DNA from: Collinsella sp.
Lineage (GTDB): Bacteria > Actinomycetota > Coriobacteriia > Coriobacteriales > Coriobacteriaceae
Length of the DNA stretch: 64,000 nt
Reading direction: 5' to 3'
Assembly (NCBI GenBank): GCA_029264355.1
Contig: JARIBW010000006.1
Span: 20,218-84,217, forward strand
The notes under the pieces are model-generated. The model was not told the origin of the DNA. It searched no databases and saw nothing but the letters and a program-made list of their open reading frames with translations. This document shows positions 29,867 to 38,798 of the stretch, piece by piece. A program made the position numbers and the translations under genes. Each line of letters opens with the position of its first letter. Position 1 is the stretch's first letter.

Positions 29867-31426
29867 ATGCCAATGGAGCTTGTTCTCGTCGGCATCATGT
29901 GCCTGGCAATCGGCGCCCTCGTCGCCGTATTCGCCATGCGCAACGCCAAGTCCGGCAGCATTCGCGAGGCCGAATCGAAGGTCAGTGCGGCCCATTCCGA
30001 GGCCGAGCAGGTCATGGCCGACGCCAAACGCGCGGCCGAAACGCTTAAAAAGGAGGCCCTCCTCGAGGCCAAGGAGGAGATCATCCAAAGCAAGCAAGCT
30101 GCTGAGGCGGAAGAGGCCCAGCGCAAGAAGGAGATCCGCGTCCTTGAGAACCGCGTGATGCAGCGCGAGGAGTCCCTCGATCGCCGCAATGAGGCCCTGG
30201 ACAAACGTGAGCACCAGCTTTCCAGCCAGCAGGGCCAGATCGACAAGCGCTCCCGTGAGCTCGAGGAGCTCTATGCCCGCCAGACCGACGAGCTCGAGCG
30301 CATCTCCGAGCTCACTCGCGAAGATGCCCACACCGAGCTGCTCGACAAGGTTCGCGGTGAGGTGACGCACGAGGCCGCCACGATCATTCGCGAGTCTGAG
30401 CAGAAGGTCAAGGCCGAGTGCCACAAGACCGCCCAGGAGATCATCTCCCTTGCCATACAGCGCTGCGCATCCGATCACACCGCCGAGGTCACCGTCACCT
30501 CGGTCCACATTCCCTCCGACGACCTCAAGGGTCGCATCATCGGCCGCGAAGGCCGCAACATCCGCACGTTCGAGCAGATCTCCGGCGTAAACCTCGTCAT
30601 CGATGACACGCCTGAGACCGTCGTGCTCTCCAGCTTCGATCCGGTACGTCGCGAGACCGCCCGCGTCGCGCTCGAGAACCTGATCGCCGATGGCCGTATC
30701 CATCCCGCCCGCATCGAGGAGATGTACCAGAAGGCCTCCGATCTCGTGCAGCAGCGCGTTCGAGAGGCCGGCGAACAAGCCGCATTCGATATGGGCATTC
30801 ATGATCTGCACCCTGAGATCGTCAAGACCCTCGGCGCTCTGCGCTATCGCACTTCCTTTGGACAGAACGTCCTCCGTCACTCCCTGGAGGTCGCCGACCT
30901 TTGCGCGATCATGGCGGCCGAGCTCGGCGTCGACGTCGTGACCGCCAAGCGCGCCGGTCTCCTGCACGACCTTGGCAAGGCAATCGACCATGAGGTCGAG
31001 GGTCCGCATGCCGTCATCGGAGCCGAGCTTGCCCGTCGCTATGGCGAGAAGCCCGCTATCGTTCACGCGATCGAGGCGCATCACGGCGATACCGACCCCA
31101 ACACCGTCCTGGACGTCCTCGTCCAGGCCAGCGATGCCATTTCCGCTTCCCGTCCCGGCGCCCGTCGCGAGTCCGCCGAGAACTACATCAAGCGTCTCGA
31201 AAAGCTCGAGGAAATCGCGAACTCCCATGAGGGCGTCGAGCGCACCTACGCCATGCAGGCCGGTCGCGAGGTCCACGTCATGGTTCAGCCCGACAAGGTC
31301 TCCGATGCCGAGTCCACGGTCCTGGCGCATGATATCGCGCAGCAGATCGAGGAAGAGATGGAGTACCCCGGTCAGGTTCGCGTCGTCGTCATCCGCGAGA
31401 GCCGCGCCGTCGATATCGCAAAGTAG
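29867..31426 (+). CDS. rny: ribonuclease Y
   Basis: N-terminal TM, coiled coil, KH ([29 protein letters not shown]), HD ([23 protein letters not shown]). Confidence 0.97.
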   Translation: MPMELVLVGIMCLAIGALVAVFAMRNAKSGSIREAESKVSAAHSEAEQVMADAKRAAETLKKEALLEAKEEIIQSKQAAEAEEAQRKKEIRVLENRVMQREESLDRRNEALDKREHQLSSQQGQIDKRSRELEELYARQTDELERISELTREDAHTELLDKVRGEVTHEAATIIRESEQKVKAECHKTAQEIISLAIQRCASDHTAEVTVTSVHIPSDDLKGRIIGREGRNIRTFEQISGVNLVIDDTPETVVLSSFDPVRRETARVALENLIADGRIHPARIEEMYQKASDLVQQRVREAGEQAAFDMGIHDLHPEIVKTLGALRYRTSFGQNVLRHSLEVADLCAIMAAELGVDVVTAKRAGLLHDLGKAIDHEVEGPHAVIGAELARRYGEKPAIVHAIEAHHGDTDPNTVLDVLVQASDAISASRPGARRESAENYIKRLEKLEEIANSHEGVERTYAMQAGREVHVMVQPDKVSDAESTVLAHDIAQQIEEEMEYPGQVRVVVIRESRAVDIAK

Positions 31427-31434
31427 CGTGACCT

Positions 31435-32523
31435 ATGTCTGACGGCAACGACCTCATCTCGTTCATCGCCTCAATGTCCGGCGAGGGAAACCTTCGCGTT
31501 GAGGAGAATCTCGGTGCCGGTTTTGTCCGCCTTCGCGTTTCCGAGGCGGAGCGCCGTCAGGCCAAGCACGACATCCAGCATGTCGAGGATATCGTCGTGG
31601 AAATGCTGCGCAATGCACGCGATGCGGGCGCCCGGAATATCTACCTCGCAACGAACAAGGAGGAGGGTGTTCGCACCCTCCTCTTCCTGGATGACGGGTC
31701 GGGCGTGCCCGAGGATATGCGCGATCGCATCTTCGATGCACGCGTCACATCCAAGCTCGAGAGCATGCGTATGGACAAATGGGGCGTCCATGGACGTGGC
31801 ATGGCGCTTTTCTCAATTCGCCAGAACACTCAATCGGCCGAGGTCGTCACCTCGGCACAGGGCGGTGGGTCCTCGTTTCGCGTGACCGTTGACACGGCTT
31901 CGCTCGGTGAGCGAGCCGATCAATCGACCTGGCCGACTGCCACCAAAGATGAGGACGGAAACCTCTCCTGTGTCAAAGGCCCCCATAACATCAACCGCGC
32001 CGTTTGCGAGTTCGCGTGTGAGGAGCTGCACGGTTGCGATGTCTATCTCGGTACCCCGACGGAGATCGCCGCTACGCTTTATGCGCACGCGGCCTCTCGC
32101 GTCGATACCACGCGTCTGCTCTTCTTGGATTCCGAGCTATCTTTGCCCGTCGTCGATCGCTTGACCTGTGCGGCGGATGCCGGTGACTTCATCCGCATCG
32201 CAAGTGGCTTGGGCATCGAGATCTCAGAGCGCACCGCCCATCGCATTCTCGGCGGTTCAATCACGCCGCTCAAGAGCATCGCCTCCCGCCTTCTGCGCGA
32301 GAAGGAGCCGGCGGCGGGGGAGCCGGCTCAAATCGACCTGGCGCGCGACCGCCGGGGCCTCAAGATCTCCAAGGAGGATATCGCCAGTTTTTCTCGTACG
32401 ATGGAGCGGGACTTCGCCGATTTGGCCTCGCGCTATTTCCTCACGTTATCGCGCGAACCCAAAGTCCGCGTCACCAAAGACCGCATCACCGTCACGTTCG
32501 ATATCGACAAGGAAGACACTTAG
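31435..32523 (+). CDS. uncharacterised stand-alone GHKL-type ATP-binding protein
   Basis: N box EMLRNARDAGARNI, G1 LFLDDGSGVP, G2-like GVHGRGMALFSI, G3-like GGGSSFRVTVD; no kinase or transducer domain recognised. Confidence 0.75.
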   Translation: MSDGNDLISFIASMSGEGNLRVEENLGAGFVRLRVSEAERRQAKHDIQHVEDIVVEMLRNARDAGARNIYLATNKEEGVRTLLFLDDGSGVPEDMRDRIFDARVTSKLESMRMDKWGVHGRGMALFSIRQNTQSAEVVTSAQGGGSSFRVTVDTASLGERADQSTWPTATKDEDGNLSCVKGPHNINRAVCEFACEELHGCDVYLGTPTEIAATLYAHAASRVDTTRLLFLDSELSLPVVDRLTCAADAGDFIRIASGLGIEISERTAHRILGGSITPLKSIASRLLREKEPAAGEPAQIDLARDRRGLKISKEDIASFSRTMERDFADLASRYFLTLSREPKVRVTKDRITVTFDIDKEDT

Positions 32524-32615
32524 GTTCATCAGCTTGCCCATGTGTAGTCCATGGGGTATCTTTACATGAACTAAAACGTACCAAAATATGCACTTTATTC
32601 GCTGGAGAAATGTAC

Positions 32616-32936
32616 ATGGAGTTCCTCAAGGTCTCGAGTAAATCCTCGCCCGCCTCGGTGGCGGGTGCCATAGCCGGTATGGTCAAAGACGGTGTCCCCG
32701 TCAACATGCAGTGCGTCGGAGCCGGCGCCGTCAACCAGGCCATCAAGGCGATGGCGATTGCCCGCGGGTTTCTGATTCCCACCGGGTTCGACATCTCCTG
32801 CGCCCCGGTTTTCTCGGACATCCTCATCAACGGCGAATCACGTACCGCCATACGCCTGTCCGTCTACGTGCACCACATTTCGTACAACTCCGCTGATATC
32901 CCTGATTTTCCCACCGATTTTAAGCAGGTTTGCTAA
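32616..32936 (+). CDS. spoVS: stage V sporulation protein S (Alba-like SpoVS)
   Basis: MEFLKVSSKSSPASVAGAIAGMVKDGVPVNMQCVGAGAVNQAIKAMAIARGFLIPTGFDISCAPVFSDI. Confidence 0.93.
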   Translation: MEFLKVSSKSSPASVAGAIAGMVKDGVPVNMQCVGAGAVNQAIKAMAIARGFLIPTGFDISCAPVFSDILINGESRTAIRLSVYVHHISYNSADIPDFPTDFKQVC

Positions 32937-32937
32937 T

Positions 32938-34299
32938 ATGTCCAACCTTTCTATCCTTTCCGGGAAGACCTATTTCATTCGCACGTTCGGATGCCAGATG
33001 AACCTGCATGATTCTGAGCGCGTGAGCGGTCTTTTGGATTCTTACGGCTGCCTGGTTGCATCCGATCCCGCCGATGCGGACATTGTCGTCTTCATGACGT
33101 GCTGCGTACGCGAGGCTGCCGATACCCGCCTGTACGGCCAGTGCTCCTCTTGCAAGAGCCTCCCCGCCCCGCCCTCGGGCAGGCGAGTCGTCGCCGTCGG
33201 CGGCTGCATCGCCCAACGCGATGGCGAGGGTCTGCTTACCAATCTCGACAACGTCGACGTCATTTTCGGCACCCACTCCATCGCGCACGTCGCCGAGCTT
33301 CTATCCGATGCTTTTGCTGATGGGGACCATCATATCCGTGTCGAGGAAATCGATACCGGTGCGTCCACCGATATGCCCTGGCATCGCGAGACCGCTTACC
33401 ACGCGTGGGTGCCCATCATGACGGGATGCAACAACTTCTGCAGCTATTGCATCGTTCCATATGTGCGCGGACGTGAGAAGAGCCGTCCTATGGATGAGGT
33501 CGTCGACGAGGTGTCGGCCCTTGTCCGGCAGGGGGTTCGATCCGTCACGCTTCTCGGTCAAAACGTCAATTCCTATGGACGAGACCGCGATCACGACCCG
33601 CGTTTCGCCGAGTTGCTCCGTCGTGTGGGTGACACCGGCATCGAGCGCATCTACTTCACCTCGTCCCATCCAAAGGACCTTCTTCCCGAGACGATCGATG
33701 CGATGGCCGAAGTTCCCGCCGTCATGCCGCAGTTGCACCTGGCGGTCCAGTCCGGTTCCTCACGCATCTTGAAGCTCATGAATCGCAAGTACACGCGCGA
33801 GCAATATCTCGATCTGATCGAACGTGCGCGCGATCGCATTCCCAACATCGCCATCACCACGGATATCATCGTCGGTTTCCCCGGCGAGACGGAAGAGGAC
33901 TTCGAGCAGACCGTATCCCTCGTCGATCAGGCGAAATTCGCACAGGCCTTCACGTTCATTTACTCAAAGCGCAAGGGAACGCCCGCGGCGGAGATCGACG
34001 ATCCCACCCCCCGTGCAGTCATACAGGAGCGCTTCGATCGACTCGTGAAGCATGTCGAGCAGACGGCCTTCGACTTCAACCAGAGTTCGTTGGACACCAC
34101 GGTCCCCATGCTCGTCGAGGGCACGTCCAAGAAGGACCCCAACGTCTTGCAGGGCAAGAGCCCGTGGAACCAAACTGTGCACTGTCCCGTACCCGCGGGC
34201 ATCGACCCCGTGACGCTCGTCGGCAAGGTTATCGATGTCCATGTTGACACGGCGCGCACGTGGTATTTGTCGGGTTCGCCCGTAGGCGATGCTCGATGA
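32938..34299 (+). CDS. miaB: tRNA-2-methylthio-N6-dimethylallyladenosine synthase
   Basis: YFIRTFGCQMNLHDSERVSGLL; PIMTGCNNFCSYCIVPYVRGREKSR; LHLAVQSGSSRILKLMNRKYTREQYL. Confidence 0.96.
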   Translation: MSNLSILSGKTYFIRTFGCQMNLHDSERVSGLLDSYGCLVASDPADADIVVFMTCCVREAADTRLYGQCSSCKSLPAPPSGRRVVAVGGCIAQRDGEGLLTNLDNVDVIFGTHSIAHVAELLSDAFADGDHHIRVEEIDTGASTDMPWHRETAYHAWVPIMTGCNNFCSYCIVPYVRGREKSRPMDEVVDEVSALVRQGVRSVTLLGQNVNSYGRDRDHDPRFAELLRRVGDTGIERIYFTSSHPKDLLPETIDAMAEVPAVMPQLHLAVQSGSSRILKLMNRKYTREQYLDLIERARDRIPNIAITTDIIVGFPGETEEDFEQTVSLVDQAKFAQAFTFIYSKRKGTPAAEIDDPTPRAVIQERFDRLVKHVEQTAFDFNQSSLDTTVPMLVEGTSKKDPNVLQGKSPWNQTVHCPVPAGIDPVTLVGKVIDVHVDTARTWYLSGSPVGDAR

Positions 34300-35216
34300 C
34301 GCCCATCGTCGCGATAACAGGGCCCACCGCCGTCGGAAAGAGCTCCCTCGCCGATATGCTCGCCAAGCGATGGGGGAGTGAGGTTCTTTCCGCCGATGCC
34401 ATGCAGGTCTATCGCGGGATGGACATCGGAACAGCCAAGACCCCCATCAAGGAACGTCTCGTTCCGTTGCGCCTTATCGATCTGGTGGACGTGTCCCAGC
34501 CGTATTCCGCGGCACAGTTCCAGGTGGATGCGCGCGGAGAGGTCGAGCGATTGAGGGGCTCGGGCAAGACGCCCGTTTTTTGCGGCGGTACCGGGCTCTA
34601 TCTGCGCGCGGCCCTCGACGATATGCGCTTTCCCAAGGGCGAGGTCGACGATGGGCGGCGGGAGCGATACAACAAGCTCGCCGAGGAGCTCGGTCCACTG
34701 GGGATTCACGCCATGCTCGAGCAACGCGATGCCCGAAGCGCCGAGATCATCCATCCGAACAACGTCAAGCGTGTGGTACGCGCTCTTGAAATGTGCGATG
34801 AGGGTGTTTCCTACGCCGATCAGGCAGCCGGCTTCTCTCGTCACAAACCGTTTTACGAGCATGTGACCTATGTGCTCACCATGGATCGTGCGCGTCTGTA
34901 CGGACGTATCGACAGGCGCGTCGACATCATGATGCGCGAGGGGCTGCTCGATGAGGTGAAAGAGCTGCTCGACAGTGGTGCGCGTGAAGCGCTTACCTCG
35001 ATGCAGGCGATCGGCTATAAGGAACTCATCGCATACCTCGATGGCGAATGCTCCCTATCCGATGCGGTCGCTTTGATCAAGCAGCGTTCCCGCCGTTATG
35101 CGAAGCGTCAGATCAGCTGGTGCAGACGAGACGACCGGACGCGTTGGATCGACCTTGACCACATGGGAGTCGAAGACGCTCTTGATTTTATAGAGGGCGA
35201 GGTATCGCGAGGATGA
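34296..35216 (+). CDS. miaA: tRNA dimethylallyltransferase
   Basis: AITGPTAVGKSSLADMLAKRWGSEVLSADAMQVYRGMDIGTAKT; ATGA overlap with miaB. Confidence 0.96.
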   Translation: MTPIVAITGPTAVGKSSLADMLAKRWGSEVLSADAMQVYRGMDIGTAKTPIKERLVPLRLIDLVDVSQPYSAAQFQVDARGEVERLRGSGKTPVFCGGTGLYLRAALDDMRFPKGEVDDGRRERYNKLAEELGPLGIHAMLEQRDARSAEIIHPNNVKRVVRALEMCDEGVSYADQAAGFSRHKPFYEHVTYVLTMDRARLYGRIDRRVDIMMREGLLDEVKELLDSGAREALTSMQAIGYKELIAYLDGECSLSDAVALIKQRSRRYAKRQISWCRRDDRTRWIDLDHMGVEDALDFIEGEVSRG

Positions 35217-36502
35217 GTCGTTTCGAGCTCACGGACACCGCACCGACCCCAGAGCGCGCCATCCTCGTCGGAGTCGACTGGAGAAGCGAGGGCTGGCCCA
35301 TCGACCGCTCTCTGGACGAGCTCGAACGGCTCGCCGAAACGGCGGGCGCAAGCACCGTCGCGCGCCTGACTCAGCGGCTCGACAGGCCCGTGCCGAAATC
35401 CTATATCGGGTCGGGTAAAGTTGAGGAGCTCAAGGGTTTCGTTCAAAGACTCGATGTCGACGTCGTTATCTTCGACGATGACTTGAGCCCTTCGCAACAG
35501 TCCTATCTTGAACGCGCGCTCGGTGAGCCAACGAAGGTGATCGACCGCACTGCCCTCATCCTCGACATCTTCGGTTTGCATGCCCAAACGCGAGAGGGTC
35601 GTCTGCAGGTCCAGCTCGCTCAATTGCAGTATCTGCTACCGCGTCTGCGAGGCATGTGGAGCCATCTCGCAAAAGAGCAGACGCGCGGCGGCATCGGCAG
35701 CAGATTCGGCCAGGGCGAGAGCCAGCTTGAAATCGATCGACGCATGATCCGCAATCGTATCGCCCAGTTGAGACGAGAGCTTCGCGAGGTTGAAAAGCGC
35801 CGCGACGTCCAATCGAAGAGGCGCCATGGGTCGCAGACATTTCGCATTGCGCTCGCCGGCTATACGAATGCCGGAAAGTCCTCGCTGCTCAATTGCCTTT
35901 GCGGTCCCTCTGTGCTTGCGCAGGATAAGCTTTTTGCCACGCTTGATCCGACTACCCGCTCTCTCAGTCTTCCCGGCGGCAGAAACGTGACGATAACCGA
36001 CACCGTCGGTTTCATTCAGAAACTACCACACAGCCTGATCGATGCTTTTAAATCGACGCTATCCGAAGTCAGGGACGCCGACCTCATCTTACGCGTGGTC
36101 GACATCTCCGACGGCGATCATCCACGTCACGTCCGTGCCGTCGAGCGCGTTCTCTCCGAAGTTGGTGCGGCCCGGCAACCAGCTGTCACCGTTTACAACA
36201 AAATCGACCGACTGGATCCCTCTGAGGTCGAATCGTTGAGGCGCAGGGAGCCTGACGCGATCTTCTTTTCCGCCGTAAGTGGAGAGGGAAAGGAAGATCT
36301 GCTTAACCGGATGATCCATGAGGCATCGGCGTGCGACGCACCGATTTCATGCGAGATCCCCTATCGAGAGGGTTTGCTGCTTTCATCCATCAGGGCACAG
36401 GGCAACATACTCTCCGAGGAATACCTCGAAGATCGAATCAGGCTCGTATGCAAAGTGCCGCGCCATATCGCCGCGCGCGTTGAGCCGTATGTGACGGAGT
36501 GA
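35213..36502 (+). CDS. hflX: GTPase HflX
   Basis: YIGSGKVEELKG; VQLAQLQYLLPRLRGMWSHLAKEQTRGGIGSRFGQGESQLEIDRR; GYTNAGKSSLLN. Confidence 0.96.
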   Translation: MSRFELTDTAPTPERAILVGVDWRSEGWPIDRSLDELERLAETAGASTVARLTQRLDRPVPKSYIGSGKVEELKGFVQRLDVDVVIFDDDLSPSQQSYLERALGEPTKVIDRTALILDIFGLHAQTREGRLQVQLAQLQYLLPRLRGMWSHLAKEQTRGGIGSRFGQGESQLEIDRRMIRNRIAQLRRELREVEKRRDVQSKRRHGSQTFRIALAGYTNAGKSSLLNCLCGPSVLAQDKLFATLDPTTRSLSLPGGRNVTITDTVGFIQKLPHSLIDAFKSTLSEVRDADLILRVVDISDGDHPRHVRAVERVLSEVGAARQPAVTVYNKIDRLDPSEVESLRRREPDAIFFSAVSGEGKEDLLNRMIHEASACDAPISCEIPYREGLLLSSIRAQGNILSEEYLEDRIRLVCKVPRHIAARVEPYVTE

Positions 36503-36530
36503 GTCGACGTTCCGACCCCGGTCCCATGCT

Positions 36531-37169
36531 CTAGAAGCGGCGCATGAGGGCGACAACCTTGCCGAGTATCGACGGGTTGTCGGCATATATGGGCTCCATG
36601 GCGTCATTCTCGGGCTGGAGTCGAACGCGCCCACGCTCTTTATAAAACGTCTTGACGGTTGCAGACCCATCGATCATGGCGACCACGATCTCACCGTTCA
36701 TGGCGCTCTTCTGTTCGCGCACGATGATGTAATCGCCGTTGAAGATGCCGGCATTGATCATGGAGTCGCCATGCACCTCGAGGACGAACGAGCTCGAATC
36801 TGTTGCGATCTCGGTGGGAACGGTGAATGAATCTTCGATATTCTGCTCGGCGAGGATGGGCATACCGGCTGCAACGCGGCCGACCAAGGGCAGCTTGACC
36901 GTCCCTCGAGAGGGCGTGGTGGACGATTCTTCCGGTTTATACGATGACCCATCGGAATTAAATACCTCGAGCGCACGGGGCTTCGTCGCATCGCGACGAA
37001 TCAAACCATGCTCCTCAAGAGCACTGAGATGGGCGTGTACGGTGGAAGGCGATGAAAGCCCGACGGCGGCCGCCATTTCGCGCACGCTCGGAGGGTAGCC
37101 CTTCTCCTTTTGATAGGAGCGGATGAAATCGTAAATCTGTTGCTGGCGCTTGGTGATTTTACGGCTCAC
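36531..37169 (-). CDS. lexA: LexA repressor
   Basis: SRKITKRQQQIYDFIRSYQKEKGYPPSVREMAAAVGLSSPSTVHAHL; GRVAAGMPILAEQNIE; VHGDSMINAGIFNGDYIIV; start taken at GTG 37169. Confidence 0.95.
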   Translation of the reverse strand: MSRKITKRQQQIYDFIRSYQKEKGYPPSVREMAAAVGLSSPSTVHAHLSALEEHGLIRRDATKPRALEVFNSDGSSYKPEESSTTPSRGTVKLPLVGRVAAGMPILAEQNIEDSFTVPTEIATDSSSFVLEVHGDSMINAGIFNGDYIIVREQKSAMNGEIVVAMIDGSATVKTFYKERGRVRLQPENDAMEPIYADNPSILGKVVALMRRF

Positions 37170-37215
37170 GGCAGATCCCTTCTCATCAAACACTTGTTCG
37201 AATATTTCTTGACAG

Positions 37216-37227
37216 GAACAACTGTTC
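37216..37227. promoter_or_regulatory. LexA box 1 in the lexA/LysM divergent region
   Basis: GAAC AACT GTTC. Confidence 0.85.
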
Positions 37228-37243
37228 GAAGATAATAATACAC

Positions 37244-37255
37244 GAACATCCGTTC
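37244..37255. promoter_or_regulatory. LexA box 2 in the lexA/LysM divergent region
   Basis: GAAC ATCC GTTC. Confidence 0.85.
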
Positions 37256-37326
37256 TAAGAGAACGAGTTTTGTCCGAACGGCCGTATATATCTATATGCA
37301 GAGAACAGAGCCGAAAGGAGCACGCC

Positions 37327-37788
37327 ATGAAGAGTCAGGTCCGCGTTGTTGGAAATCTCGCCCTCGCCCCCATCGAGGAGCATGCTTTTAGCGTTATCGA
37401 CGGATCTGCCGCGCAGAAGATGGTCGTCCCTTCTCGCCCGCAACTGTTCGACACCGTCGCTTACCCCAATCGGACGGCGCTCGATGGCATCAAAAGAGGG
37501 GATAGGCTGCTTTTCACCCTTGTGGCCGTTTTGGTGTCCGCCTGCGTCTTCGGAGGCATGTTCGCGGGCGCCGTTTCCCGCGACTCCAGGATGGATGCAC
37601 TCATGAGCGCCCCCTCCAGGGTCGTTGAGGTCGTTTCCGGCGACACGTTGTGGGACATCGCAACAGATAATCCCATTGAAGGTATTACCGTTAACGAGAC
37701 GGTCGACGTCATCAAAAAGGCCAACGACCTTGACTCGGGTCTGCTGGTTCCCGGAATGGAGCTCCGCGTCCCCATCACACCGAGGTAG
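37327..37788 (+). CDS. LysM-domain membrane protein divergent from lexA (YneA-like candidate)
   Basis: TM LLFTLVAVLVSACVFGGMFAGAV; LysM RVVEVVSGDTLWDIATDNPIEGITVNETVDVIKKANDLDSGLLVPGMELRVP. Confidence 0.8.
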   Translation: MKSQVRVVGNLALAPIEEHAFSVIDGSAAQKMVVPSRPQLFDTVAYPNRTALDGIKRGDRLLFTLVAVLVSACVFGGMFAGAVSRDSRMDALMSAPSRVVEVVSGDTLWDIATDNPIEGITVNETVDVIKKANDLDSGLLVPGMELRVPITPR

Positions 37789-37874
37789 CGGGCCTCCGTA
37801 GAAACTCATTTGCGATACACCCCTCATTGCATGGTATTCTTAGTAAGTTGTATCGATGGGAGGGGGATAGCGAT

Positions 37875-38318
37875 ATGCGTTGTCCAAGCTGCGGACATGA
37901 TGACACGCGCGTCATTGATTCTCGAGCGCAGGATACGACCAATGCCATCAAGCGTCGTCGCGAATGCCGTTCTTGCGGACACCGCTTCACCACGTTCGAG
38001 CGATGCGAAGACCCCATAGAGGTCATAAAAAGGGATGGATCCGTTCAGTCTTTCGACCGCAACAAGCTGCTCGTCGGGCTGATGCGCGCCACATCGAAAC
38101 GCGACATCGATTTGCCAGAGCTCAACGCGCTCATCGACGACATCGAGCGCGAGCTGCGAGGCGGCACCCTGACTGCGATTCGCTCTCACGATATCGGCGA
38201 CATGGTCCTGAAGAGGCTTGAGCGTATCGACAAGGTCGCCTATATCCGATTCGCATCGGTCTATCGTGACTTTCGAGATGTCGATGAGTTTATTTCCGAA
38301 CTTGATAAATTGAGGTAG
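37875..38318 (+). CDS. nrdR: transcriptional repressor NrdR
   Basis: MRCPSCGHDDTRVIDSRAQDTTNAIKRRRECRSCGHRFTTFER. Confidence 0.97.
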   Translation: MRCPSCGHDDTRVIDSRAQDTTNAIKRRRECRSCGHRFTTFERCEDPIEVIKRDGSVQSFDRNKLLVGLMRATSKRDIDLPELNALIDDIERELRGGTLTAIRSHDIGDMVLKRLERIDKVAYIRFASVYRDFRDVDEFISELDKLR

Positions 38319-38320
38319 CC

Positions 38321-38764
38321 ATGTCCGATCTTTCCGTTTCCATCAAGCGCCTCGACCCGAGTGTCGAGCTCCCCTCGTATGCATACGAGGGGGACGCAGG
38401 TCTCGATTTGCGCGCCAATGCAGATATCGTCATCGAGCCTTACCGGCGCGTCCTCATCCCCACGGGTCTTGCGATCGCAATCCCCGATGGCTATGCGGGA
38501 TTCGTCCAGCCCCGTAGCGGCATGGCTTTGAAGCAGGGGCTCTCCATCGCCAACACCCCCGGGCTCATCGACGCCCACTATCGCGGTGAACTGAAGGTGA
38601 TCGCCGTGAATCTCGATGCCGAAAAGACCATTCGCATCGCGCGAGGCGAGCGGATCGCCCAGCTCGTCATCCAGCAGGTGCCCGTCGTGCACCTTGTAGA
38701 AGTCGACGAACTCGACGAGACGGACCGCGGTTGCGGCGGTTTCGGTTCGAGCGGTTCGAAATAA
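38321..38764 (+). CDS. dut: dUTP diphosphatase
   Basis: YEGDAGLDLRAN; VQPRSGMALKQGLSIANTPGLIDAHYRGELK; RGCGGFGSSG. Confidence 0.96.
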   Translation: MSDLSVSIKRLDPSVELPSYAYEGDAGLDLRANADIVIEPYRRVLIPTGLAIAIPDGYAGFVQPRSGMALKQGLSIANTPGLIDAHYRGELKVIAVNLDAEKTIRIARGERIAQLVIQQVPVVHLVEVDELDETDRGCGGFGSSGSK

Positions 38765-38798
38765 ATCAGTCGGTCCTTGAGCATAGGGGGATAACCAC

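Noticed and set aside
31435-32523. Calling the GHKL protein a histidine kinase, MutL or anti-sigma factor
   Set aside because: No H-box/DHp, no MutL C-terminal domain, and too long for a typical anti-sigma kinase; only the ATP-binding motifs are supported.
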